A stretch of DNA of 27,594 nucleotides, taken from positions 1 to 27,594 of the forward strand of contig LSSL01003442.1 in assembly GCA_001953115.1 (NCBI GenBank), in the 5' to 3' direction. The notes below the pieces were generated by a model. That model made no database searches. It had not been told where the DNA came from and saw only the letters and a program-made list of their open reading frames with translations. Shown one piece after another: positions 10,283-19,329 of the stretch; positions within the stretch are counted from its first letter, which is position 1, and every line of letters begins with the position of its first letter. The DNA comes from Smittium mucronatum (Eukaryota; Kickxellomycota; Harpellomycetes; Harpellales; Legeriomycetaceae). A program made the position numbers and the translations under genes.

Positions 10283-11602
10283 TTAGACCAGGGCTTTAAT
10301 TTTATCCACGATTTGGATGTAGGCCTGGGCAGCTGGAGATTCGGGGAACTCTTCAGTGAAGGATTTTCCATTGTCGCACATTCTTCCGATTCTGGGGTCC
10401 AACGGAATGGAACCCAAAAAGTTTAGACCCAGTTCGTGGCACATGGCCCGTGCACCGCCAGTAGTCGGGTTGAAGATAATATTCTCGCCCTAAACAACGA
10501 AAATATAGAGATGTTTAGACAAGATAATTTATAAAAATAAAGAGATATTTAGAAGACAATGATTAAGATGAGTAGAAAAAATAAAGCAGAGTAAAACACA
10601 CTTACGTGGCAATTGGGGCATATAAAAGTAGACATGTTTTCGACGATTCCAAGAATCTTGATGTTTGCTTTACGGCAAAAATCGATTTCTTTACGGACAT
10701 CCTGCAGAGATATTTCCTGGGGAGTGGTGACGAGAATAGCGCCGTCGATGCCGCTTTGTTTGAGATACTGCACCACGGTCAAATGTTCGTCGGTAGTTCC
10801 AGGCGGCGTATCGAAAATGAGGTAATCGAGTCCGGAACTTTCACCAGCACCTAAAGTATCAATTTCCATGTCGTCAGAATCGTCCCAATCCACGTCTTTA
10901 AGGAACTGTTTGATGAGCCCGTTCTTTTTAGGACCTCTCCAAATAACGGGTTCGTCGGGAGAAGGAAGCATAAACCCAATAGACATGACGCTTATATTAT
11001 CGGCAACGTAGACTGGGGTCCAGCCATTTCCGGATTCGTGGACTTGCTCGTCACCAACCCCCATCATTGTGGGCACCGAGGGACCGCAAATATCAACATC
11101 GACTAGACCTACTCGTTGCTGGGGATCGCTTCCGAGGACGTATGTAAGCTGGCAACTAAAAGTTGATTTCCCAACCCCACCTTTTCCAGACAATACTAGG
11201 ATCTTGTGTTTGATGTTGGCTAGTTTTTTTGCAATCACTTCAACGTCAGGGTCTGGACCTTTTGGCGCAGATTCGCATATTTTCTGGTTGGGACAGCCCT
11301 GGCAGTTATCAGCTTTACCAGCGTTTTCGCTTTCAGGACCCTAAATAAAATTTAATTAAAAAAGTTATAGCTTGAATAGGATAAAAAATAGCTTTAATTT
11401 TGGATTAATTGAAAGATTTTAATAAAAGTGCAAGGTACAATAAAATATTAAAGGTGTAGTGGAAATAGTAGTTTTGGACGTGAAAGAAATATAAAGGTAA
11501 AAAAAAATTAAAAAGTCTCCTCGCATTTTTAAACAGACTTACGGGACAATGATCATTGGCATTTTCCGGAACTTTTGTAGGACTCAATACGGACACGTCC
11601 AT
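10283..11602 (-). CDS. NBP35: Nbp35, cytosolic Fe-S cluster scaffold P-loop NTPase (three exons)
   Basis: Nbp35 forms the Nbp35-Cfd1 scaffold of the cytosolic iron-sulfur assembly (CIA) pathway. Exons are 11543-11602, 10606-11340 and 10283-10489, spliced at GTAAGT donors and TTTAG acceptors and kept in frame, giving 333 residues (yeast about 328). The four N-terminal cluster cysteines are C19, C33, C36 and C42, with family spacing CX13CX2CX5C. The deviant Walker [10 protein letters not shown] is at 72-80. [11 protein letters not shown] follows at 198-208. The C-terminal CPNC (C261, C264) bridges the labile cluster at the dimer interface. The ending [16 protein letters not shown] is typical. 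An acidic insertion (about 171-190) before the [11 protein letters not shown] strand is unusual. The start is the first ATG in the frame; a longer upstream opening has no ATG. Confidence 0.95.
10490..10605 (-). other. NBP35 intron 2
   Basis: This 116-base intron has donor GTAAGT, acceptor GTTTAG and a likely branch site GTCTAAAC about 30 bases from the acceptor. It lies between codons, immediately after CPNCH. Retention would add about 18 hydrophobic residues and then a stop, removing the C-terminal 68 residues. Confidence 0.9.
11341..11542 (-). other. NBP35 intron 1
   Basis: This 202-base AT-rich intron has donor GTAAGT and acceptor ATTTAG, and lies between codons for P20 and G21. Splicing joins HCP to GPESENAG, reconstituting the conserved HCPGPES of the family, which fixes the junction. 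Confidence 0.92.
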
Positions 11603-12318
11603 ATCGAATTTTCGTTTCAAGGGTAAAAATGAGTTTTGAGGAATGGTAAAAGAATAGTATAGTAGTACGATATTATTTCCTTTAAAGCAACTTTACAGCA
11701 AATAAGATATTTTAAACCTTTGGAAATATGGAATTAAAATGCTATTTATATATATGAGGGTTTTTTTTTTTTTTTGTATCACGGAATTTTATTGCAAGAT
11801 TATATATATGAGGAGACTCGACTTTTGCAACAAATTGTTTAAATGGCAAAAGAAATAAAATTTAGTATTAGTAATCTAAAATTTCGAAAATTTAATGAAA
11901 AAATAGGCCCCCGTTAAAAATGTCTTATTGGTTTCAATGTAATCTTTCCAAGACTCTTATTGGTGGTTTTTGTAGTTATTAAGATAAGAGAGAGGGTCAT
12001 TTTGATTCATCGACCAATGAATAAGTTTATTTTTCTAAAAATCAAATAAAAGCAGTCTAATTGGAATAAATATAAAAGTCACAAATAGCAAATTTCGACT
12101 AAACACGCCTATTGGATACTTACAGTACTTCATATGGATTGGGCAATGAGCTAGACAGAAAGTATTAGATCGGCAAGTAGTTATATATATTTTTTTACAT
12201 TCTAAAAAAAAAAAACGTCCACAGGCTGTTTGGCAACTACATTTCTCACTGACTAGATTTTGTACTTTATAATATTCGCCATCTACCTGGTTTCAAAAAT
12301 CCACCCAAGAAACACGAA
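11603..12318. promoter_or_regulatory. Divergent promoter of NBP35 and the NDUFAF4-like gene, six CCAAT motifs
   Basis: The 716 bases separate two divergent start codons. CCAAT/ATTGG pentamers occur at 11927-11931 (-), 11959-11963 (-), 12014-12018 (+), 12060-12064 (-), 12111-12115 (-) and 12138-12142 (-), all within about 216 bases. A TATA-like TATAAAAG lies at 12071-12078 in plus orientation. A T15-like run is near 11761-11776, and the word TATATATATGAGG flanks it on both sides (about 11747 and 11803). Dense CCAAT sites suggest shared Hap-complex control. The motifs are seen; the regulation is inferred. Confidence 0.55.
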
Positions 12319-12900
12319 ATGGGATCAGGTGCATCAAAGCAAGCGCTGAAGAAACTGCCGCGCCACGCCAACGTCGCCAAATCCGCGGGCAACGAGATGC
12401 GTACGGGGCCAACAAGTTCCGACTCCCTCTCAGGCACCAAGGCCGACGGCGAAATGGATGCAGCGGCTTCTGGCGAGCCCGATCGGCCGGCACTCAGTGC
12501 GCATCAAGAGGAAACGTACCTGCAAAACCTGAGTTTCCTGCTCAACCCTAAAGTCACTAATGTCGGGACACCGGTTCAGGTTAAGGCGAAGAACCGCGAA
12601 GTCGAGACGATAGCTAACCGGACCGACTCGGATGATTTCGTGGTGTTCAATGTTAAGAACAAGCTGGATACGGTGCGGATCCAGCAGCTGCTAAGCCGCA
12701 CCACTGAGCTCGAAGGAGCTATTGCTAGTAGTAGTAAGAGTAAGGGTAAGGGCGTTGGAACGGATCCGCGGCTTGAAACTCTTGCGACTGGGTTTTCTGT
12801 AGACAAGCGGATTCTCGTCGACTTGGCTCGGAATTTTAAGAACGTGCCGGAAGCCCCCAAACCCGAACCGACCAACAACTCTTCTCAGGATTCAAGATAG
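12319..12900 (+). CDS. N-myristoylation-signal protein, possible complex I assembly factor NDUFAF4-like
   Basis: The 193-residue product starts MGSGASKQ, a textbook N-myristoylation signal (Gly2, Ser6, Lys7). Residues 8-60 are low complexity and probably disordered. The C-terminal part has conserved-looking segments: ETYLQNLSFLLNPKVT (65-80), KNKLDTVRIQQLLSR (113-127), then after a Ser/Lys/Gly insertion (137-147) ETLATGFSVDKRILVDLARNF (153-173). The pattern of a leucine-rich helix, then x-E-x-[IL]-A-x-x-[FY]-x-[LV]-D-x-x-[IV]-L, then a helix resembles human NDUFAF4 (UPF0240), itself N-myristoylated. No cysteines and no membrane segment are present. The match is by pattern only and moderate. 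The gene is real on codon use and on its two-sided gene context. It is convergent with the GT15 gene. Confidence 0.85.
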   Translation: MGSGASKQALKKLPRHANVAKSAGNEMRTGPTSSDSLSGTKADGEMDAAASGEPDRPALSAHQEETYLQNLSFLLNPKVTNVGTPVQVKAKNREVETIANRTDSDDFVVFNVKNKLDTVRIQQLLSRTTELEGAIASSSKSKGKGVGTDPRLETLATGFSVDKRILVDLARNFKNVPEAPKPEPTNNSSQDSR

Positions 12901-13052
12901 ATCCATTATTATGTTGCCGATTTTTTTTAGATTTATAAAAAGTATAAAAAAATACAAATATCACAAGATAAATGAACGTGTATTCCGTAAATAAAGAAAT
13001 TAAAAATGAGGGAATGTGGAAATATACAATAATGACAAGACTTGGCGAGTAA
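12901..13052. terminator. Shared 3' region of the NDUFAF4-like and GT15 genes
   Basis: These are 152 AT-rich bases between convergent stops, with an AATAAA-like word (GTAAATAAAGAAAT near 12986) and a T8 run near 12921. It is the likely 3' processing region for both genes. Confidence 0.4.
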
Positions 13053-14288
13053 TTAAGAAGATATAGAGTCGAGAAACTTGCGTTTGGAAATATTTTTACT
13101 GTCTCTCCAGTTATTAAAGCACACTGAGCGGTGGAAAGAAGTGCGGCCTTTGCAAGCACAATTCCGGGCCATCTCGCTGTTGGAGGGACAAACGCTGACG
13201 GTGGAATGGCGGTACCCGATATCTTCAAAGTAAAAGATGTTCTCTTTGGGCAGCAAAATGGAAACGGCGAGGGAATGGATCGGAGCGTCGCCCCAACGCT
13301 CGTAAAAGAACCCGTGAGCCGAATCGAGGAATTTGACGTAGCTGGTGTAGGCCTCGCTGCGGTAAAAATTGAGGTTTACGATTTCGAAATTAGACCAAAA
13401 GTGGCACATATTATAATCGCCGTTATCGTCCAATAGCCAGCTGGCAATGTTGGCTTCGGGCAAATAATGCTGATTCTGGCGAACCCAGGCCTTAGTTTCG
13501 GACCAGAGAGTAGGAACAGTTTCTTGGATTTCAACAAGAGCGATATTGAAGCCGTAGGTATAGTTGTTGGTTTTCATGAATGAAAAAGGATCGTAGTTCA
13601 CGTTACAGTAATAGTCGACGTCAGGTTCGATCCGCCAGTAAAATTCATATGTCGCCATTGAGGGGTGGTTGTAAAATAGCATGGATTCAAAGCGGCACAT
13701 TAAGCGGTAGCTCACATTATCACCATAAATATACCGATCCTTGTTTTCAGCCAACTTTTCAGTAAACAGGGTCGTGTTGATGTTTTTGGGGATTTCCCAG
13801 AACTCCTTTTCGAGAGTAATAAAGTCGAGTTTGGAAGGGGTGACGGATTTGATGTCTTCCTTGAAGGAATCGGTAAAGGGCTCATCGTTGAAAAACAGAT
13901 AGGGGTAATTGAACTTGGCGTTAAAGCGCCTCTCAAACTGTTTTATGGAGTCGCGCATTTTGTCCAGCTCGCTGTTACGAACCAAGGCAACAATCACAGC
14001 GTTTTGCCGGGTGCTGCTAATGACACCGTTAGTAGTGCCCCGCTTCTCAGCAACTAGATCCAAATCGACACCATAGTAGTACGAGGATAACTTGTCAAGA
14101 CGAGTGTACTTGGATTTGTACAAACTGATTACAGGTAGAATAAATACAAGCGCACTTACAAACACAAAAGATCGGGTGAATGTGAAACTTGCCCACACAT
14201 CATTTATTCCTTTTTTCAGTTCCACGAATGCCCAATTCGCACGAACAAAAGCAGTTCTCAATGTTCGGCCCAGATCGTGTTTCGACAT
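13053..14288 (-). CDS. GT15 family alpha-1,2-mannosyltransferase (Kre2/Ktr/Mnt1-like)
   Basis: This is a Golgi type II membrane glycosyltransferase that adds alpha-1,2-mannose from GDP-mannose to O- and N-linked glycans of secreted and wall proteins. The 411-residue product has a short cytosolic tail, one membrane anchor (about 40-57), a short stem and a GT15 catalytic domain from about 95. Family motifs are YPYLFFNDEPF (128-138), LEKEFWEIP (159-167), SYRLMCRFESM (193-203), WRIEPDVDYYC (218-228), YGFNIALVEIQ (245-255), CHFWSNFEI (295-303; the Glu is the proposed nucleophile), FFYERWGDAPIHS (327-339) and FEDIGYRH (354-361; the His is part of the metal site in Kre2). Length matches Kre2/Ktr1 (about 390-440). 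There are no introns. The exact paralogue within the family cannot be told. Confidence 0.95.
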   Translation of the reverse strand: MSKHDLGRTLRTAFVRANWAFVELKKGINDVWASFTFTRSFVFVSALVFILPVISLYKSKYTRLDKLSSYYYGVDLDLVAEKRGTTNGVISSTRQNAVIVALVRNSELDKMRDSIKQFERRFNAKFNYPYLFFNDEPFTDSFKEDIKSVTPSKLDFITLEKEFWEIPKNINTTLFTEKLAENKDRYIYGDNVSYRLMCRFESMLFYNHPSMATYEFYWRIEPDVDYYCNVNYDPFSFMKTNNYTYGFNIALVEIQETVPTLWSETKAWVRQNQHYLPEANIASWLLDDNGDYNMCHFWSNFEIVNLNFYRSEAYTSYVKFLDSAHGFFYERWGDAPIHSLAVSILLPKENIFYFEDIGYRHSTVSVCPSNSEMARNCACKGRTSFHRSVCFNNWRDSKNISKRKFLDSISS

Positions 14289-15060
14289 TGCTCAAAGACC
14301 CCTGAGATAATAAAAAAAAACTATCAAAAATTAAATGTAAATTCAATGGATTATATAGTAGCAATAGTGGGTTGTATGGCGTAATAGACTCGCTGGAACT
14401 AATATACACAAAAAGGTATTGCTTTTCCCCGAAGTCCAAAACCAACCCTGAATCATCATCTATCAATCCTTCTTACTTTTCTCGCCACTATTTATCCGAC
14501 TTTTCATGTCAATTGTTCTTTTGGTTGTTCTTCGCGGTTTTGCACTACAATCCCTGTCCAATAACAATCCGTCTCGTCTCTGATCAGCTCGCCTAAAAGT
14601 CTGCTTCCCCACCTCTAACCCCTCCCCTCCCACTCTTCCCAGGACCCTTGAATTGTACTGGAGCCGTCCATCAATCAGGCCAGCCAACCATTGATCCAGT
14701 TTAACGACCCCCGAATGATTGGTGGCCAATCCCAAACCAATTTCACCTTGTCTTGCCCATTTTCTAAAGCGGAGAGAATAAATGAAATAACGGGAAAGAA
14801 TTGCTGTATAAAGCTACATAGTTGCGGCTTAGATCCCATAGCTACGTGAAATGACACACACCTCCCCCCACCCCCCATTCTTCCACAGCCCCATATTCTT
14901 CACTCGTATACCAGTTTATAATGGTGATTCTAAACTTTAATCCGTTCTAAGCCTCTAATTACCCCCATACACTGCAAAAAGTGTAGGCTTATACATCCTC
15001 CTGGCTTCCAGTAACCAATGATATTTCGTACCGTGCCCACCCCAACTCTCTACATCAATA
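14289..15060 (-). promoter_or_regulatory. GT15 upstream region, GC-richer, with CCAAT motifs and C-rich tracts
   Basis: This 5' region of the GT15 gene is clearly less AT-rich than the DNA beyond about 15060. It carries CCAAT pentamers at 14558-14562, 14718-14722 (-), 14726-14730, 14737-14741 and 15015-15019. It also has C/T-rich tracts at about 14605-14640 and 14862-14878. Short open frames at 14463-14735 and 14675-14878 (minus) have no domain and composition unlike the neighbouring genes, so I do not call them. A non-coding RNA or 5' exon cannot be excluded. Confidence 0.4.
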
Positions 15061-15358
15061 AATCTGAAATTCTCTTATAATATAGTCAATCAAGAAAATA
15101 ATATTAGATATGATCCCTTTTTTTTTTTAATTACGGGACAATACCCAAATCTAATCCACACTTGCCTAAACCTTGACCACAAACCTACCATAAAGCACTG
15201 TAAGTTGATCAATGAGATACTTTTAAAAATAGAAAAGAAAAAAAAAAGATTTAAAGCCAAACCCCTTAATTAAAAACTAAACAATTCACTCAATTGGATT
15301 TGTTCTTATTGAAGAGTTAAAAGTTCAAGTACACTTTTTGTAATGAAGTTTGGAAAAA
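15061..15358. other. AT-rich spacer at the right island border
   Basis: No gene or motif is supported. Base composition drops sharply after about 15060. The outermost part of the Tc1/mariner-like left end may begin near 15325. Confidence 0.5.
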
Positions 15359-15540
15359 GTGAAGGTAAATGAAAAATAAGCCAAAATAAATCAGAAAAAA
15401 GTGAATCCAATTTGGCCTTAGTGCACCTTATTAGGAAAAAAAAAATGAAATTTAACACGAATCTCAGCTACCAATCAAAAAACCAAAAAATTATAATTAT
15501 ACAAAAGTGAACCCAATTTATATTCAATTAAAATTCAGAT
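15359..15540 (+). repeat. Left terminal inverted repeat of the Tc1/mariner-like element
   Basis: The pairing with 17660-17841 was found by eye: GTGAAGGTAAATGAAAAATA here against GTGAAAGTACATTAAACATA in the reverse complement of the right end, then CTTAGTGCAC against CTTAGTGCAT, then CTACCAATCA against TTACCAATCA. Divergence is considerable, consistent with an old insertion. Confidence 0.78.
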
Positions 15541-16314
15541 ATAATTTATCTCATGATTGTATGTTGATTTTATGAATAAAATTTAGTAAGTTATCCGTTT
15601 CGGCAATGTGAATATATATTTACAAGTGTTTTTATATTAATGAAGAATATTGCACTTTCCAATCAAGAATCGCATTTTTAAAGAAAGTATAACGATAAGA
15701 TACCTCCAAAAAAAACTTTCAACTTTTATTTTATTTTATATTTTATGACGCGAAAACTTTCTGAATTTGCAACACTTAAATTTGATCCCGCTTTCAATAA
15801 AAGAGGGGAAAAAAAAGGGGAAAAAAAAACAATGTTACATTTTAATATACTTTTCTGCAATTTAAAATAACCGAGTCTATGTAAACTGTGATTTTAAGCA
15901 TTCATCCCAATTTTATAAAATATACATAGACACATAAAATTATTTCTAGTTTCAAAGAAAGCATCAATTTTTTTTTTACTATATTTTAAACAAAAAAGTA
16001 TCTTCGTGAAAAAATCTTGTAAATAGTTTGCAAGTCCAATTTAGGAGTTTTGAATTTTTTTAAACAAAAAAGTATATATAAAAAAATAAATAACGTAATT
16101 TAAATAGAAAAAAGATCCAATTATGAGCCAAATCTCATATCCCTAATTTGAATCAGTTCAGATAAAAATAATTTCACATGATATATAAATTTTCTGCACA
16201 TTTCTGGTATAAAAATATAATTGATTAGTGTATGGTCGATTATATAGAACTAGTTGCCCATTCAACTTATTCGCATTGCTGGTTCGGATCACCAGCATGG
16301 AGTGTTTTAATTTT

Positions 16315-17040
16315 TTAAAAAAATCCTTTTCTTCTTTCTGATTTGACAACACTCCATGAATTCTCTATTGGGTTTAGCATAAGAGAATATGGACCAAGGT
16401 AAAGCAATATTACATCATTATATTTATCATTTAAGTCTATAATTCCTACATGATATCTTTCGTTATCTGATAATAGTATGATGCTTTTTGTGATATTCCC
16501 TTTCATAAAGCTTCCTGTATCATCGCATGTAAACAAGAATTACAAATATCGGCTGTGTAACTATTTATTTTTGTTTTAAAATTTAATATACCAACGGAAG
16601 AAATTACTTCAATCATATGTACATTCGGTCCTTTTGTTAAAGGAAGATTAAAAACATCACTTTCACTTCTTGAAGATCTTCACCTAGTTCGCCTAATGAA
16701 TAAATTGACGTTACTCTAGTCAATAAAAATAAAGAAATTCAAGGAACTAGAATAATCGAGCAAATTTTTTGTGTAATCGCGTCTTTTTCCCTCATTTATT
16801 TGAGAATTGGCTTGTGTTGGCTCAAAATGTGTCTCTTTAACAGTAAATGTTCTAAAATTTAGATTTCTACAAAAATTTTGTGTAGAAACTTTCAATTCTT
16901 AATCAAAAAATAGTTGGGTCAATTCCATTAGCGAGTACAATGGATTTTCCTCCAATTTTTAAATCATGATTTCTGAGCGTTCGTCTTTAATCTTTCAATT
17001 ATTAGATCCAATAAAGCCACGGTTTTTGGGGTATATATTT
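16315..17040 (-). pseudogene. Tc1/mariner (IS630-type) DDE transposase, broken
   Basis: Minus-strand translation from about 17040 gives an N-terminal helix-turn-helix region (KLEENPLYSLMEL, then STQNFCRNL). A linker follows, then FIFID at about 16719-16733 (first catalytic Asp at 16719-16721), with a TAG where Glu is usual. After LFIRRTR and a TGA come RSSRSESD and KGPNVHMIEVISSVG. After a frame change near 16540 come ILLSDNERYH (second Asp, codon 16465-16467) and GPYSLMLNPIENSW (catalytic Glu, codon 16363-16365), with 33 residues between these two. All three catalytic positions remain recognisable, but at least five stops and one frameshift destroy it. This is the best-preserved DNA transposase in the window. 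Confidence 0.87.
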
Positions 17041-17659
17041 CTAGATTTAATCTAATTTTATCACGTAAAAATTTAAATTTTAATCGTAGAAATAAGAATT
17101 TAGAATTTTCCGTTTTTGGCAGATTTTTTCGAGTAGTATATTGCTTTTACAGAGAGTTTTCTGTATCTAACCTATTATTACTGGTTCACTTAATCCTTTA
17201 AGATATATTATTCAACTCAGTTTATTAATATAATTTATATTATTTTCCTATTTAAATGATTTTTTTACGTGAATTTTATTATTAATAGCTTATAAAATTG
17301 GACTGATTTCTAAAAATATCACTTAAATAAAATGGGTCAATTTAAATACATGAAAATTTTATTTTACGAAATTTTTATTCCTTTTTTACTGAAATTGGAA
17401 TTGAATTCAAACAAAGAAATCTAAAAAAAGACTTTTATTCATAAAAAATAAAACAATTCCAAGTTATTTTTCAATTTTTTGGAACATAATTATGGTTAGA
17501 TTCTTTTAAAAAAAGGGATTACCGATTGAAAAATATATTATTATTCGTGAATTTATATCAATTAAAAAAACGTATCTCACATTATCAAAATTGACTTATG
17601 TACTAGTAAATAGAACCACACATATTTTTATTTCGAAATAAGCACAATATAATTTTAAA

Positions 17660-17841
17660 ATACTTTTGACTTTTAATAAAAACCAAATTTGGTTAGCCTT
17701 TTTTGAATTTGAGTTTACTTTTTTCGTGATTGGTAAATTAATTCATATTAAGTTTCATTTTTTTATTAATTGGATGCACTAAGAACAAAAAGCATTCGTT
17801 TTTTTCGAATTTAATTTTAATTATGTTTAATGTACTTTCAC
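17660..17841 (-). repeat. Right terminal inverted repeat of the Tc1/mariner-like element
   Basis: This is the reverse-complement partner of 15359-15540, on one diagonal with only a 4-base net indel. It contains CCAAATTTGG (17683-17692) opposite the left-end CCCAATTTA. Confidence 0.78.
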
Positions 17842-18450
17842 ATTATACATAATAGATTCATTTCGTTTATTTGATCCCACTTTTTTTCTAAATTGAAACT
17901 AAAAAGGTGTGCTTGAAGGCCATTTTTATGAACTGAAAATAAAAATAATGATATGAAATTCAATATAAATTCAATAATAAATCTATAAAAATTCGGATAC
18001 AGAATGAAGTATAATATGAATAAATTATAAAAAATGTGGATATTTGTCCGTCATATAGCATTAAAGGATGTTGTTTGGAATATAATCTTCAAAAAAAAAA
18101 ATTACAAGATAAAAAAATTGTAAAACAGTATCAGTATATGAAACAGGTATAACTTAGTCTCTAAATTTAAACCGGCGAAAGTATCCAAAAATAAAACATA
18201 AATTTTTTTTCATGGAGGGTAAACCTCATTAATTGGGGTTTAAACTGCCAGAATTCAATGAAAGTATTGAATTTTTTTCAGGGAGCATACTAGAGCAAAT
18301 AAAAAATAATAAAAAATGATTTGAGATAGACCCAAAAAATAAAAATTATTTTCATCGAATAAAAATATTCTCCGTACAAGGAAAATAAATAAATAAATAT
18401 TAATTATAAATTCAAAAAAGTAAACCAATTATAAATTACTGTGTAGAGTA
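17842..18450. other. AT-rich spacer between two DNA transposons
   Basis: No open frame or motif is recognised. The word TTGATCCCACTTTTTTT at 17870-17886 resembles TTGATCCCGCTTTC at 15783-15796. It may be part of the outer end or subterminal repeats of the Tc1/mariner-like element. Confidence 0.45.
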
Positions 18451-18775
18451 GCTACCATAAAATTATATCATTTATTTCGTATAAATAGGTCTCGAGTTCA
18501 AAAGATATATTTAAAAGTTTTAGAGGCTTAAGATTAAATAACAATTCAAACAAAACAAAATAGTTCAAACTATTTCAAATTTTTTAAAAATAGATATTAT
18601 ATTTAGCTATAATTTTAAGAAAAAATTATAAAGTTTATTTTCGATTTATTTTTCAATAAATTGTTTTATTGCAAAATTTATATTGATTTGAAAATGGAGT
18701 ATATTTTCAAATAAATAGAATTTTTCGATAAAAAGGGTTTCGTTTAAAATAAATCTTATTATTCAAATTATTAAA
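18451..18775 (+). repeat. Left long inverted repeat of the Harbinger-type element
   Basis: This pairs with 20505-20787. It includes TAAATCTTATTATTCAAA, the GATTTGAAAATGGAG block and TTTTAGAGGCTTA. About 38 bases between 18458 and 18505 have no counterpart on the right. Confidence 0.8.
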
Positions 18776-19329
18776 CTAAAAAGCTCTACAATAAGAATAT
18801 ATGATTTTAAATTTTTTAATCAAATTGGATCAAAAGTTTTAAAATGAAATTTGAAAATAATTGGTTTGAATTAAATTATTCTTCTTTTTGTATCGATTAA
18901 TAGAATAGAAATTTGAAAGTATATTTAGATTTTATTTATGGTTTAGAGAGTCTAAAAGCTTAATTTTAAATTGGTATAGCAAATATAAAAAAAGTTCTAT
19001 TAAATTCAGCTCACGAGTGGTTTTCAAACTTAAAAATATCTTTAAAAGGTATTTTAATGTAATTATTCCTAATTAAAATAATTTTAACCTTATTTTACTA
19101 TTTTTTTTTTCGAAAAATCTGTTTATATTTAAAAAACTGTTTAATATTTGATTCATTCATTCGTATAATTTAGTCTTTATTTTAAAAAGTTAAGAATGCT
19201 TAAAATTATAAAGTCGATTAACTAAACTTATAGTTAATACTAACAGAAATTTTAACTCTTAAGTGGAATATTAAATTACTTGAAAATTAATAAGGTATAT
19301 AATATGCTATTTGTATCTTGGTGCAATTC

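Larger units (their letters stand above)
15359..17841 (-). mobile_element. Tc1/mariner-like DNA transposon with long TIRs, decayed
   Basis: The left end region (15359 to about 15540) and right end region (about 17660-17841) are inverted repeats. Aligned blocks keep an almost constant coordinate sum (33200-33204). They include CTTAGTGCA at 15417 with its reverse complement at 17775-17783, the AAAAAAATGAAA run, and TACCAATCA with its partner at 17727-17735. A decayed Tc1/IS630-type transposase lies between them on the minus strand (16315-17040). Total size is about 2.5 kb, and true ends may extend tens of bases further out (up to about 15325 and 17885). The repeats contain internal direct repeats (GTGAATCCAATTTGG at 15401, GTGAACCCAATTTA at 15507), as in IR/DR-type elements. 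Confidence 0.8.

Noticed and set aside
14463..14735. 90-codon minus-strand open frame upstream of GT15
   Set aside because: Arg/Gly-rich frame in the promoter region, no homology recognised, overlapping frames on both strands; probably a chance frame in GC-richer DNA.
16158..16352. 64-codon minus-strand open frame next to the mariner-type transposase
   Set aside because: Overlaps the transposase end in another frame; probably the C-terminal tail after a frameshift, but no conserved residues confirm it, so it is not called separately.
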